Below are positions 1 to 6,825 of a stretch of DNA of 64,000 bases, in pieces; position 1 is the first letter of the stretch, and each line of letters begins with the position of its first letter. Both the position numbers and the translations under genes were made by a program. Source of the stretch: SFWF01 sp045638145 (GTDB lineage Bacteria; Bacillota; Clostridia; Oscillospirales; Acutalibacteraceae); the NCBI GenBank assembly GCA_045638145.1, contig JAZUAU010000005.1:62001-126000 (forward strand), written 5' to 3'. The notes beneath the pieces are model-generated. The model was given only the letters and a program-made list of their open reading frames with translations, had not been told where the DNA came from and made no database searches.

Positions 1-2
1 TC

Positions 3-914
3 TTTGATACCCTTGAAGAAGAAAGAACGGAGTTCATCCCTGAGGAAAACCTCGACAAAGACGATTTTAAGAAGACGATTCTTGATATGGTCGATAGTCT
101 TCCCGCAGAACAGCGAACTGCCGTTATCCTGTATTACTACGACGAACTTTCCATTAAGGAAATTGCCGAGATTCAAGGTGTTACAGAAGGAACAGTTAAG
201 AGCAGACTGAACTATGCGAGAAAAGCAATCAAAGCATCCGTGGAATCCTACGAGAAGAAACACAATGTCAAACTTCGTTGTGCTGGTGTTCTTCCACTTC
301 TGTTGTGGTTGTTTGCCTCGGATTTTGGTGCAAAGGCTATGCCTGCTGCCACGGTACAGACTGTGGCAACGGGTGTTACCACAGCAACAGGAACGACTTT
401 GTCTGTGTCTTCCTTGGTGAAGAATGGTGCAAAGGTTGTCTGGTCTTTATGGCAAAAGATAGTCGCAGGACTGGCAGCAACGGCGGTTGCCATTGGTGGA
501 ATGGTTGCGGTTGTGAATGTTGTTAATAAACCAGATGATTCTGATTTACAAAGCGAAGAAGCAGTCGTACAGGTTTGGCAGGGTCAAGGCGGTATCAATA
601 TAGGTCTGAATCTGTCGGATGAAAATGAGTTCATTCTGGAAGTCACCCATATGGATGAGGACAGTATTGAGGGAAGACTGGATGTAACTGCTGTTGATGG
701 AACGAGTTATTCCCGACATTTTACAGGAATAGGAAGACCTGCAGAAATGTTGCATACGGGTTCAATCTTCTATGATATAACACTGGATGAGGAAATAGCA
801 GGATGGTCAGATGATTATGCTGGCTATAAAGAATTCACCCTAAGATATCAACCCGAAGAAGACCAATTCTATTTCGATACAGGTCCATTTGAAGCAGTTT
901 TAAAAAAGAAATAA
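3..914 (+). CDS. ECF-like sigma factor with membrane-anchored C-terminal domain (5' end outside window)
   Basis: The reading frame is open from the window edge, so the gene starts upstream; 303 codons are visible. The part starting MVDSLPAEQRTAVILYYYD and the following IKEIAEIQGVTEGTVKSRL is sigma-70 region 4 (the helix-turn-helix that reads the -35 element). It continues directly into a hydrophobic stretch (LPLLLWLFA), a low-complexity linker, and a second strong membrane segment (IVAGLAATAVAIGGMVAVVNVV). About 120 further residues, presumably outside the cell, resemble nothing I can name. Known: ECF factors usually end after region 4. Inferred: sensing and transcription control are joined in one polypeptide. 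The lipoprotein and membrane protein downstream may be targets. Region 2 cannot be seen, so the sigma class is not certain. Confidence 0.8.
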   Translation, partial: FDTLEEERTEFIPEENLDKDDFKKTILDMVDSLPAEQRTAVILYYYDELSIKEIAEIQGVTEGTVKSRLNYARKAIKASVESYEKKHNVKLRCAGVLPLLLWLFASDFGAKAMPAATVQTVATGVTTATGTTLSVSSLVKNGAKVVWSLWQKIVAGLAATAVAIGGMVAVVNVVNKPDDSDLQSEEAVVQVWQGQGGINIGLNLSDENEFILEVTHMDEDSIEGRLDVTAVDGTSYSRHFTGIGRPAEMLHTGSIFYDITLDEEIAGWSDDYAGYKEFTLRYQPEEDQFYFDTGPFEAVLKKK

Positions 915-983
915 AAAATTTTTCAAAAAAATAAAACCAAACGGTGCTCTCGTTTCTCCTATAAGTGTAAGGAGGAAAAATGT

Positions 984-1097
984 ATGCGAGAACACAGCAA
1001 TTTGTACCACATCTTTCGGTGGGATTTTGAACGAAATCCACTCCCACCGAAAAAGGTGGAACAAATACGAAAGATACTTATGGCACTGCTGATTTAA
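984..1097 (+). CDS. Small ORF, 37 aa, unknown
   Basis: A short frame with a near-perfect ribosome-binding site (AAGGAGG at 969-975, 8 nt before ATG) encodes a basic peptide beginning MREHSNLYHIFRWDFERN and ending in a hydrophobic KILMALLI. It is too short for ordinary ORF calling. A 10-bp perfect inverted repeat (1015-1024 with 1042-1051) lies inside it, so the same DNA may also act as an RNA hairpin between the sigma factor and the lipoprotein. An ATG four bases upstream gives only 16 codons. No family recognised; expression is inferred only from the Shine-Dalgarno sequence. Confidence 0.4.
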   Translation: MREHSNLYHIFRWDFERNPLPPKKVEQIRKILMALLI

Positions 1098-1150
1098 GCA
1101 ATGTGCTGATATGAAAAAACTTATATTAAATATTTTGGAGGATGTTTGAA

Positions 1151-2152
1151 ATGAAAAAATTTTTATGTATGGCATTATGTTTGATTATGGTATTTAGTTT
1201 GTGTGCTTGCGGTGGTAATGACACTCCCGCAGGTTCTAATGGTTCTGATAGTGGTACAACTACTGAGGCTGATACCAACAAAAACGAAACCCCTAAGTTC
1301 GTGAACGATGATGGCACTATTGTTCTTCCTGAATTCGTCGGTGGAAAAAGTGAAATCGAATCTTCCACAACTTTTGAAAATGAAATCGTAAAAGTATCTA
1401 TTTATGCATTCAATGCTTATGAAGCAAACAGCAATACTGCTGGTGGAATGAATATTACCTTAAAGATTGAAAACAAATCTGGCAAGAGATTGTATTTTGA
1501 GGTTCAGTCGGTATGCATCAATGGTTTAGATATTGGCGGGTATAGTCACATTGAAATTGATGCGGGAGAGACAAACGAGAAAAACCTTCACTATCCCCTC
1601 AAAGAGTTGGCGGAAAGTGGTATTTCCAAAATTTATAACGGTACGATTTACTTCTGGGCTAAGGCAGAGGGCGACACCGAAAAGAATTATTATGAATCCA
1701 TAACTTTCAAGACAACCGAAAAGGGTGAACAGGCGAACTACACCGAAGGTAAAACGATTTATGAAAAGGACGGTATTAAGGTTGTTTTACAGAATACTGG
1801 TTGGGTAAATGAGTATGAAAAAGAAGTTGGAAATATCAGACTTTATGTTGAGAACTCTTCTAACAAAAAGTGCCAGATTGAAATTACAGAAATGAATTTA
1901 ATTGGCTATATCCCTGTTAATATGCCGTTAAAGTCAACTAATTTTTCTGTTATGGCACAAGAAAGTGGTTATTACACCCACTGGATTGGTGATTATCCTG
2001 ATAATATCAAAACGGCACTTCCCATTGAAAAAGTTTCAATGTGTTTAGAGATAACTACTGCAGATACAGATTCGAGAGCCTGGCCTGGCAAAGCAGATGA
2101 GACCGTTACCGTTGAAATCACGGATTGGGACTGGAGTGCAATAAAAGGATAA
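1151..2152 (+). CDS. Putative lipoprotein, unknown function
   Basis: 333 aa. The N-terminus MKKFLCMALCLIMVFSLCAC has a lysine-rich start, a hydrophobic core and a lipobox (SLCAC/G), so it should be exported, lipidated and anchored to the outer face of the membrane. A Ser/Thr/Gly/Asp-rich linker follows, then a probably beta-rich body (residues 60-330) that looks like two similar halves: each has a run resembling VKVSIYAF/IKVVLQNT followed by LKIENKSGKR/LYVENSSNKK. The ATG at 1151 lies 9 nt after GGAGG; the ATG at 1142 touches the Shine-Dalgarno and was rejected. It is followed 24 bp later by a membrane-protein gene, probably one transcript. The duplicated immunoglobulin-like body is inference. 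Confidence 0.75.
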   Translation: MKKFLCMALCLIMVFSLCACGGNDTPAGSNGSDSGTTTEADTNKNETPKFVNDDGTIVLPEFVGGKSEIESSTTFENEIVKVSIYAFNAYEANSNTAGGMNITLKIENKSGKRLYFEVQSVCINGLDIGGYSHIEIDAGETNEKNLHYPLKELAESGISKIYNGTIYFWAKAEGDTEKNYYESITFKTTEKGEQANYTEGKTIYEKDGIKVVLQNTGWVNEYEKEVGNIRLYVENSSNKKCQIEITEMNLIGYIPVNMPLKSTNFSVMAQESGYYTHWIGDYPDNIKTALPIEKVSMCLEITTADTDSRAWPGKADETVTVEITDWDWSAIKG

Positions 2153-2176
2153 GGTTTTTATTGAGGAGTTAGGGTT

Positions 2177-3238
2177 ATGGTACGAAAACAAGCGATTAAG
2201 CGACTAATATGGCAAGCAATTTTGTTTGTTGTCAGTTCTGCTATATTTAAAACAATATGGGCGGGTGTAATCATCATATACCTGCTAAGAGCGATAGGTT
2301 TGGGAACTGAAATACAGAGCGAAGAAACACCCTTTGATGGTGAACCCAAAGAAAGGGTTATGTCTCTTAAAGCATTTGCCTTTGAAAATATATTTGGGGC
2401 AATATTTATGATTATGCTCCCGCTGATTCCTTCTCTGATTATTGGTTGGATTTTCCCTGATTATGGATGGGCAAGCGGTGTAATTGCTTTTATTACCTTG
2501 TTACATTTGCTTGTAAAACCTATTGTTTATGATTTAATCAGAATTTTCACCAATAATGAGAAGCACATTGATATTACAAAAAAACTGGTTAAGATTGCAA
2601 CCATAGTTGCTATTGGTCTGACAATTTTACAAGTTTTGTTGTATGTAATTTTCCCTTCACTTTCTCCTGATTATATCAAAAAGGAAAACTTTGACCACAA
2701 AGCACTCTGGAATCAATATGTAACAGAGCAAAACCTTGGTGAAGAATATAAGTCTTTTATCGGTGAGGAAATAGACCAATACGAAAAAACCAAAGGCAGT
2801 GTTCATAATAAGGTGCAAAGCGGTGCGAAAAATGGTCTGATTCAGGAAGGCACACTTGTTGTATATTACGAAAAGAATACGGACACAAAAGAGTGGTCTG
2901 TTGTAAACTACACATTTGAAGAGGTAAATACCTACGAACTTGCAAAGGATACCACTTGGACTGGCAGTAATGGCGGTAACAACTACACCATAACCTTGGT
3001 CAAGGGGTTCTTGTATAATACGACAGGTCATATCACCGTTAAGAGTGATAACGGCGAAACTGTTTTGGATTCTGATGTCGTTTGCACCAGAAACGAGGAC
3101 AAGGAAAACGAATACAATCTGAAAACCAATGTTGACCTTGGCTGGTGGAACTATGATGTTCGTGTAGTCTTCAATGAAGAAGACGGTTCGTTCAGATTCG
3201 ATAATGTTTACGAAGGAACAGTTCATCAACAAAATTAA
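2177..3238 (+). CDS. Membrane protein with C-terminal soluble domain, unknown function
   Basis: 353 aa. Four or five hydrophobic segments occupy roughly residues 10-40, 65-95, 98-118 and 138-165 (including IFGAIFMIMLPLIPSLIIGW and IVAIGLTILQVLLYVIF). A hydrophilic domain of about 180 residues follows, probably on the outer face. GAGGAG at 2162-2167 precedes the ATG. The gene closes the sigma factor/lipoprotein group and is followed by a strong terminator. I do not recognise a family. Joint function with the preceding lipoprotein is inferred from spacing only. Confidence 0.7.
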   Translation: MVRKQAIKRLIWQAILFVVSSAIFKTIWAGVIIIYLLRAIGLGTEIQSEETPFDGEPKERVMSLKAFAFENIFGAIFMIMLPLIPSLIIGWIFPDYGWASGVIAFITLLHLLVKPIVYDLIRIFTNNEKHIDITKKLVKIATIVAIGLTILQVLLYVIFPSLSPDYIKKENFDHKALWNQYVTEQNLGEEYKSFIGEEIDQYEKTKGSVHNKVQSGAKNGLIQEGTLVVYYEKNTDTKEWSVVNYTFEEVNTYELAKDTTWTGSNGGNNYTITLVKGFLYNTTGHITVKSDNGETVLDSDVVCTRNEDKENEYNLKTNVDLGWWNYDVRVVFNEEDGSFRFDNVYEGTVHQQN

Positions 3239-3246
3239 GCAAAAAA

Positions 3247-3277
3247 GATATGCAGAATTTTCTGCATATCTTTTTTT
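3247..3277 (+). terminator. Rho-independent terminator
   Basis: A 10-bp perfect stem (GATATGCAGA/TCTGCATATC) with a 4-nt loop is followed by seven T. It begins 8 bp after the membrane-protein stop codon and ends the first accessory transcript. Confidence 0.9.
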
Positions 3278-3335
3278 GTGCCCCTTTCGCTGTAAAATTG
3301 TTTGAATCGAAACCTTGTTGCATTTTTAGCGATTT

Positions 3336-3404
3336 AGTATCACTTAGATGATGCATTTGATATCAGCAAGGTGATACTTTAAAAAATATCATCTATATGA
3401 TACT
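3336..3404. repeat. Inverted repeat with clustered GTATCA/TGATAC half-sites
   Basis: Arms at 3336-3352 and 3388-3404 match at 15 of 17 positions when one is reverse-complemented. A third partial copy (GGTGATACTT) lies at 3370-3379 between them. The clustering suggests a protein-binding region or an element end rather than a terminator, as no T-tract follows directly. It sits in the gene-free 3239-3688 interval upstream of the relaxase. Confidence 0.55.
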
Positions 3405-3436
3405 TTTATTAACTAAAAAAGATATGAGTAAAAATG

Positions 3437-3474
3437 AAAAACACCGCTTTTGATGAAAAAGGCGGTGTTTTTGG
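3437..3474 (+). terminator. Terminator-like hairpin
   Basis: AAAAACACCGC (3437-3447) pairs with GCGGTGTTTTT (3462-3472), and the inner TTTT/AAAA extends the stem. A- and T-rich flanks on both sides make it a plausible terminator in either direction. It separates the TGATAC cluster from the relaxase leader. Confidence 0.6.
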
Positions 3475-3512
3475 CTGTTGATTCAATATTGTTGTATTTT
3501 CTCATGTTTCTT

Positions 3513-3560
3513 CATCCACACGGGCGAAGCATCCACACGATAAAGGTGTATACACCTTTT
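3513..3560. promoter_or_regulatory. Candidate oriT / control region of the relaxase
   Basis: Two direct copies of CATCCACACG (3513-3522 and 3530-3539, 17 bp start to start) are followed at once by an 18-bp perfect palindrome, AAAGGTGTATACACCTTT (3542-3559). Known: MobV-type origins of transfer lie just upstream of the mob gene and carry a short inverted repeat next to the nick. The place and shape fit, but the nick site is not identifiable from sequence alone. An operator for mob expression is the alternative. Confidence 0.45.
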
Positions 3561-3688
3561 AGATGTCGGCAGACCAAGGGGGAATTTTTGCGGCAGTAAA
3601 AAAATTGCCTACCTTGCTACATCATTTTTCGTTTGTAAAAATAATCCTTTTAACATATTTATATCAGAAAGTTAAAGGAGTGATAGAT

Positions 3689-4867
3689 ATGGCACATTTT
3701 GAAAAATTTAAAGGCATCAATGCTTTTCATATGATAGAGCACGATACAAGAGAAAATACAAAGGGTAAGGAAAATATAGATGAAAAAAGAAGTAAATTAA
3801 ACTACAATTTATGTGATGTAGAAAATCCAAAAGAATATCTGAAAGAATTAATACGAATGGCCAAAGATACAGGAGCGACAATTAGAGATGATACAAATTT
3901 TTTAGTATCATTATGCTTAACACTTCCTGAAAACTTTCCAAAAAACGAAGAATTAGAAAAACAGTTTTTTAAAGCAGCGGTAGAATTAATCGCAAAGGAT
4001 TTTGGATATAAAAATATTATTTCTGCTTGGGTTCATAAAGATGAATGCTTAGAAAACGAAAATTTTAAATTTAAACCTCATATCCACATCAAATTTGCTC
4101 CCATACATAAGAAGATTAAGAAATATAAAAATAGACCAGATAAAGAGATGTATATATTTAATACAGATAAATGTATTAATAGAACCTATTTAAGACAGTT
4201 TCATAATAGACTGGATAGCCACATAGAAGAGTGGTTAGGGTTTAAAACATCAGTTCATACAGGCATTACAAAGGCACAGGGCGGGAATAAAGAAATCAAA
4301 GAATTAAAAGCAATGTCTGAACAACTAAAAAAGAATAGAGATATTATTGATAAGGATTCTGATTTGATTGTAGCAGAACAGAAACAGATATTAGATGACC
4401 AATGGAAACAGTATCAGGATTTAACCCGTTCAACTTGGAATCAATTAACACCTATCAGAAATAGAATTAAAGATAGCATATGGGAATTGAAAAAAGGTGA
4501 TGTTACAGCAGAAAAACAATTAAGAAAGGATTTGGATTTTTGGGGGAATCTTGCAAATGGTTTATTATATGCCCTCAGCTCACTTTTGAACGGACTTTTC
4601 CTATTAAGTAGAAGGAAGCACATAGAAAAGCAATTAAACGAATTACAAGCATTGTACGATGATATAGAGAGTGTTAGAAGAACATTTAGCAATCAACAAC
4701 ATAGTGTAAAGAAAAATCTTATGAGTAAAGACCTTGAGAAGATTGAAAACACACTAAACAAATTGGAGGCTACGAGTATTGCTGCTCACGAATTAATCAA
4801 AGAGGTGTTGTGGAGAATGCCTGAGATACAAAACGATAAAAATGCGATTAAAGATATTGCAAGATAA
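3689..4867 (+). CDS. MobV-family relaxase (Pre/Mob plasmid recombination enzyme)
   Basis: 392 aa. Relaxases of this family nick oriT and pilot one strand during conjugative mobilization by a helper element. Seen: the N-terminal motif HDTRENTKGKENIDEKRS with NYNL after it, and the histidine motif PHIHIKFAPI near residue 135, which matches the metal-binding HxH of Mob_Pre proteins. The C-terminal half is charged and coiled-coil-like, with a hydrophobic stretch near residues 283-305 (NGLLYALSSLLNGLFLLS). The start at 3689 has AAAGGAG 8 nt upstream; the longer frame from 3563 lacks such a site. Codon use is A/T-rich compared with the biosynthetic genes, in keeping with transfer. No coupling protein or secretion genes are visible, so it would be mobilizable rather than self-transmissible. 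Confidence 0.88.
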   Translation: MAHFEKFKGINAFHMIEHDTRENTKGKENIDEKRSKLNYNLCDVENPKEYLKELIRMAKDTGATIRDDTNFLVSLCLTLPENFPKNEELEKQFFKAAVELIAKDFGYKNIISAWVHKDECLENENFKFKPHIHIKFAPIHKKIKKYKNRPDKEMYIFNTDKCINRTYLRQFHNRLDSHIEEWLGFKTSVHTGITKAQGGNKEIKELKAMSEQLKKNRDIIDKDSDLIVAEQKQILDDQWKQYQDLTRSTWNQLTPIRNRIKDSIWELKKGDVTAEKQLRKDLDFWGNLANGLLYALSSLLNGLFLLSRRKHIEKQLNELQALYDDIESVRRTFSNQQHSVKKNLMSKDLEKIENTLNKLEATSIAAHELIKEVLWRMPEIQNDKNAIKDIAR

Positions 4868-4893
4868 AAGAGTGGGACTAATCCCACTCTTTT
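4867..4893. terminator. Bidirectional terminator between convergent genes
   Basis: AGAGTGGGA (4869-4877) pairs with TCCCACTCT (4882-4890), with A-rich sequence on the left and T-rich on the right. It lies between the stops of the relaxase (+) and the recombinase-like gene (-) and can serve both. Confidence 0.85.
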
Positions 4894-4894
4894 A

Positions 4895-5821
4895 TTATAT
4901 CTTTTTATGCTTTTCCTCAAAATCCTTAACGACAAAGTTTATTGTAACACATTTGCGGGGTTTCGGAACTTTCTCGGATAACAACTGCCAACGGCGATAC
5001 ACATTGTAATCACCAACCATATTCAGTGTTCTCATCGCCAATTCAACTCGTTCCCGTTCATTGGCGATAGTGCCGATATAGGAATCTGCAAGTTTTGAGA
5101 TTTGATGATATTCCTCTGGGAGTTTTCCGCACCGCTTTGGTAGGTCAAGAATCTCAAACGGTTGATTGGAGAGGTCATCACTATAATCAAGAGAAGTCTC
5201 ATAGTCTTTGGCCATCAACCAAAATGTAATTTTGCTGCCGATACCACAATAAGTATTCAATAATCTAAGGGTATCTTCTTGACTTATCTGATAGGATTCG
5301 TATGCAAAGTAAATTTCCTTGAAATCGTCGCTTATATTCAGTCGCTCTTCTGTTCGCAATCCGCCTGAATTTTTTTCGGGCATAGCATCAACGAGATACT
5401 CACTAAACTCATGTGTCAGTTCATTGTGTGATTTTAAAGATTTTTCAAAAAACGCTTCACCTGCTTTTCCATCGCCAAAACGAAGAGTAGAAAAAGGCGA
5501 TAACTTTGCAATCGCTCCACTAAAATCGAATGCCAAAAGGTCGATTCCTTTTTCAAGGATAGCGGAATAAAGGGGGAATGCTCTTTTGCAGTTTCCTAAC
5601 AATAAGGTATCGATGGAATACATATGTATTTGGTCGCCTGGACTCAGTTTGTTAATGAGTTCTTCCAGATTAGGGCGATTTGAAGCATCAGAGCGGACAA
5701 CATCAATAACCATACTGGTTTCATCGAATCCGATTGCTGTCAGTTCTTGGTATGCTACCGTTTTTTTGATATCAATAGGTGTATTTCTAATGCAAACACC
5801 ATAACCTACAATTTTAGACAT
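4895..5821 (-). CDS. Serine-recombinase-like protein, predicted catalytically inactive
   Basis: 308 aa. Residues 1-105 follow the resolvase/invertase fold: GYGVCIRN at the place of GYARVST, SNRPNLEELINKLSPGDQIH at the place of the RPxLxxLLxxLxxGD segment, and SIDTLLLGN at the place of KLDRLGRS. After a linker, DFKEIYFAYESYQISQEDT with LRLLNTYCGIG after it (about residues 175-205) resembles the C-terminal helix-turn-helix of resolvases. Known: catalysis needs the N-terminal Ser and several Arg. Here the Ser position is Ile, the first Arg is Val, and the two Arg of LDRLGR are Thr and Leu; only Asp and the RP Arg remain. It should bind DNA but not cut it. The start at 5821 has GAGAGGTG upstream; an ATG at 5851 lacks a site. 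It diverges from the leader RNA and excisionase, so a regulatory role is inferred. Confidence 0.7.
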   Translation of the reverse strand: MSKIVGYGVCIRNTPIDIKKTVAYQELTAIGFDETSMVIDVVRSDASNRPNLEELINKLSPGDQIHMYSIDTLLLGNCKRAFPLYSAILEKGIDLLAFDFSGAIAKLSPFSTLRFGDGKAGEAFFEKSLKSHNELTHEFSEYLVDAMPEKNSGGLRTEERLNISDDFKEIYFAYESYQISQEDTLRLLNTYCGIGSKITFWLMAKDYETSLDYSDDLSNQPFEILDLPKRCGKLPEEYHQISKLADSYIGTIANERERVELAMRTLNMVGDYNVYRRWQLLSEKVPKPRKCVTINFVVKDFEEKHKKI

Positions 5822-5855
5822 AAATGCACCTCTCAAAAAAATTTTCTTCATAGGC

Positions 5856-5884
5856 TTGACAATGAAGAGGTTTTTGTGTATAAT
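5856..5884 (+). promoter_or_regulatory. Consensus SigA promoter for the leader RNA and excisionase
   Basis: TTGACA (5856-5861), a 17-bp spacer and TATAAT (5879-5884) form a perfect vegetative promoter. Transcription should start near 5891, exactly where the structured region begins and about 265 nt before the excisionase start. It overlaps the 5' end of the divergent recombinase-like gene. Confidence 0.85.
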
Positions 5885-5889
5885 AACGG

Positions 5890-6115
5890 TAAAGGTGGAA
5901 TACGAACCGCCTAAAATTTATCGACCTTTATGGGTATAGGTGAAAGGCGATTGCCTTCGAGAATGTCCTGACCCATAAAAATTATACCCAATTAAGAGTA
6001 TAGCAAAAAGGCGGTAAATTGTCAAGTTCCTATTGCGAGGTCGTGCATCGCATAAGTCTCACGACAGTCAACCTACCGAACTGATACGGAAAGGGCAAGA
6101 AATTGACAATGATTC
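5890..6115 (+). ncRNA. Structured leader / candidate non-coding RNA upstream of the excisionase
   Basis: No ORF is present, but pairings are dense: TAAAGGT (5890-5896) with ACCTTTA (5924-5930); ACCGCCT (5906-5912) with AGGCGGT (6009-6015), which crosses the first and would form a pseudoknot; TATGGGT (5929-5935) with ACCCATA (5971-5977), or alternatively TGGGTATA (5931-5938) with TATACCCA (5983-5990); a small hairpin AAGGC/GCCTT (5944-5957); and an H-type pseudoknot from TGCGA/TCGCA (6034-6052) and GTCGTG/CACGAC (6040-6065). ATTGTCAA (6017-6024) can pair with TTGACAAT (6103-6110) near the excisionase leader. It could be a switch controlling xis/int expression, a stand-alone RNA, or a set of Xis/Int binding sites. 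I cannot assign it to a known class. Confidence 0.55.
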
Positions 6116-6155
6116 AGATAAAAATATTACTTAATTTTGAAAGGAGATTTTTTAT

Positions 6156-6380
6156 ATGTGTACTATGGGTATGGCAATTCCTAAAATTGCACCTGAAAAC
6201 AAATTTAATCTTACAATTGAGGAGGCTTGCGGTATCTTCGGCATCGGAGAGCACACCTTGCGAAGACTTATTGGTCTCCATCCTAATGCGGACTATTTGC
6301 TCCACATTGGAACGAAGACCCTTATCAAGAGACCCCTCTTTGAGCAGTACATTCTCAAAGAGAGTGCAATCCACTATTAA
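6156..6380 (+). CDS. xis: Excisionase, Tn916 Xis-like
   Basis: 74 aa. The core FNLTIEEACGIFGIGEHTLR with RLI, then IGTKTLIKRPLFEQYI, matches Tn916-type Xis (LTIEEA..YF.IGE..LRRL, then G...IKR..FE). These small winged-helix proteins bind the element arms and bend DNA so that integrase excises the element. The start ATG has GAAAGGAG 9 nt upstream. The gene is followed 16 bp later by the zinc-ribbon gene and then the integrase, the usual xis-int order but with an extra gene in between. The structured leader upstream suggests that excision is controlled at the RNA level (inference). Confidence 0.9.
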   Translation: MCTMGMAIPKIAPENKFNLTIEEACGIFGIGEHTLRRLIGLHPNADYLLHIGTKTLIKRPLFEQYILKESAIHY

Positions 6381-6396
6381 GAAGGAGGTGTGAAGT

Positions 6397-6825
6397 TTGA
6401 AATATGATTTGACTGGTATGAAGTTCAACCGTTTGACAGTCATTAAGGAGCACGGCAGGAACTACAAGGATTCTGTCGTGTGGGAGTGCTTGTGCGAATG
6501 TGGCAACACCACATTCGCCACTTCCAGTGATTTGAGGAACGGGCATAAAAAGTCTTGCGGATGCTTGAAAAGAGTTTCCCATGCCCTTGACCTGAAAGGG
6601 CAACGGTTTGGCAAATTGACCGTTAATAAGAGAGTGGGAACATCGCAGCATCGCAAGGCACTTTGGCGGTGCAAGTGCGACTGCGGGAAAATGACCACGG
6701 TTTCCTCGGTTGACCTGCGGAGTGGAAACACAAAATCCTGTGGATGTCTTGGAAAATCATTCGCAGGCAGAAATTTAGATTTAGGAGGATTTTGGTATGA
6801 GAACACCTGCATCCAGAAGAGATAG
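6397..6825 (+). CDS. Duplicated zinc-ribbon protein between xis and int
   Basis: 142 aa. Two tandem copies of one module fill the protein: LTGMKFNRLTVIKEHG with WECLCECGN and NGHKKSCGCL (residues 5-56), then LKGQRFGKLTVNKRVG with WRCKCDCGK and SGNTKSCGCL (66-118). Each module has CxCxCG and CGC cysteines suited to one zinc ion. Known: this G.RFG.LTV...W.C.CDCG...SCGC module occurs in phage proteins, often beside AP2 or HNH domains; here no nuclease domain is attached. Translation starts at TTG, with AAGGAGGTG 6 nt upstream. The 3' end overlaps the integrase start by 29 bp, implying coupled translation. A DNA-binding helper of recombination is inferred. Confidence 0.75.
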   Translation: MKYDLTGMKFNRLTVIKEHGRNYKDSVVWECLCECGNTTFATSSDLRNGHKKSCGCLKRVSHALDLKGQRFGKLTVNKRVGTSQHRKALWRCKCDCGKMTTVSSVDLRSGNTKSCGCLGKSFAGRNLDLGGFWYENTCIQKR

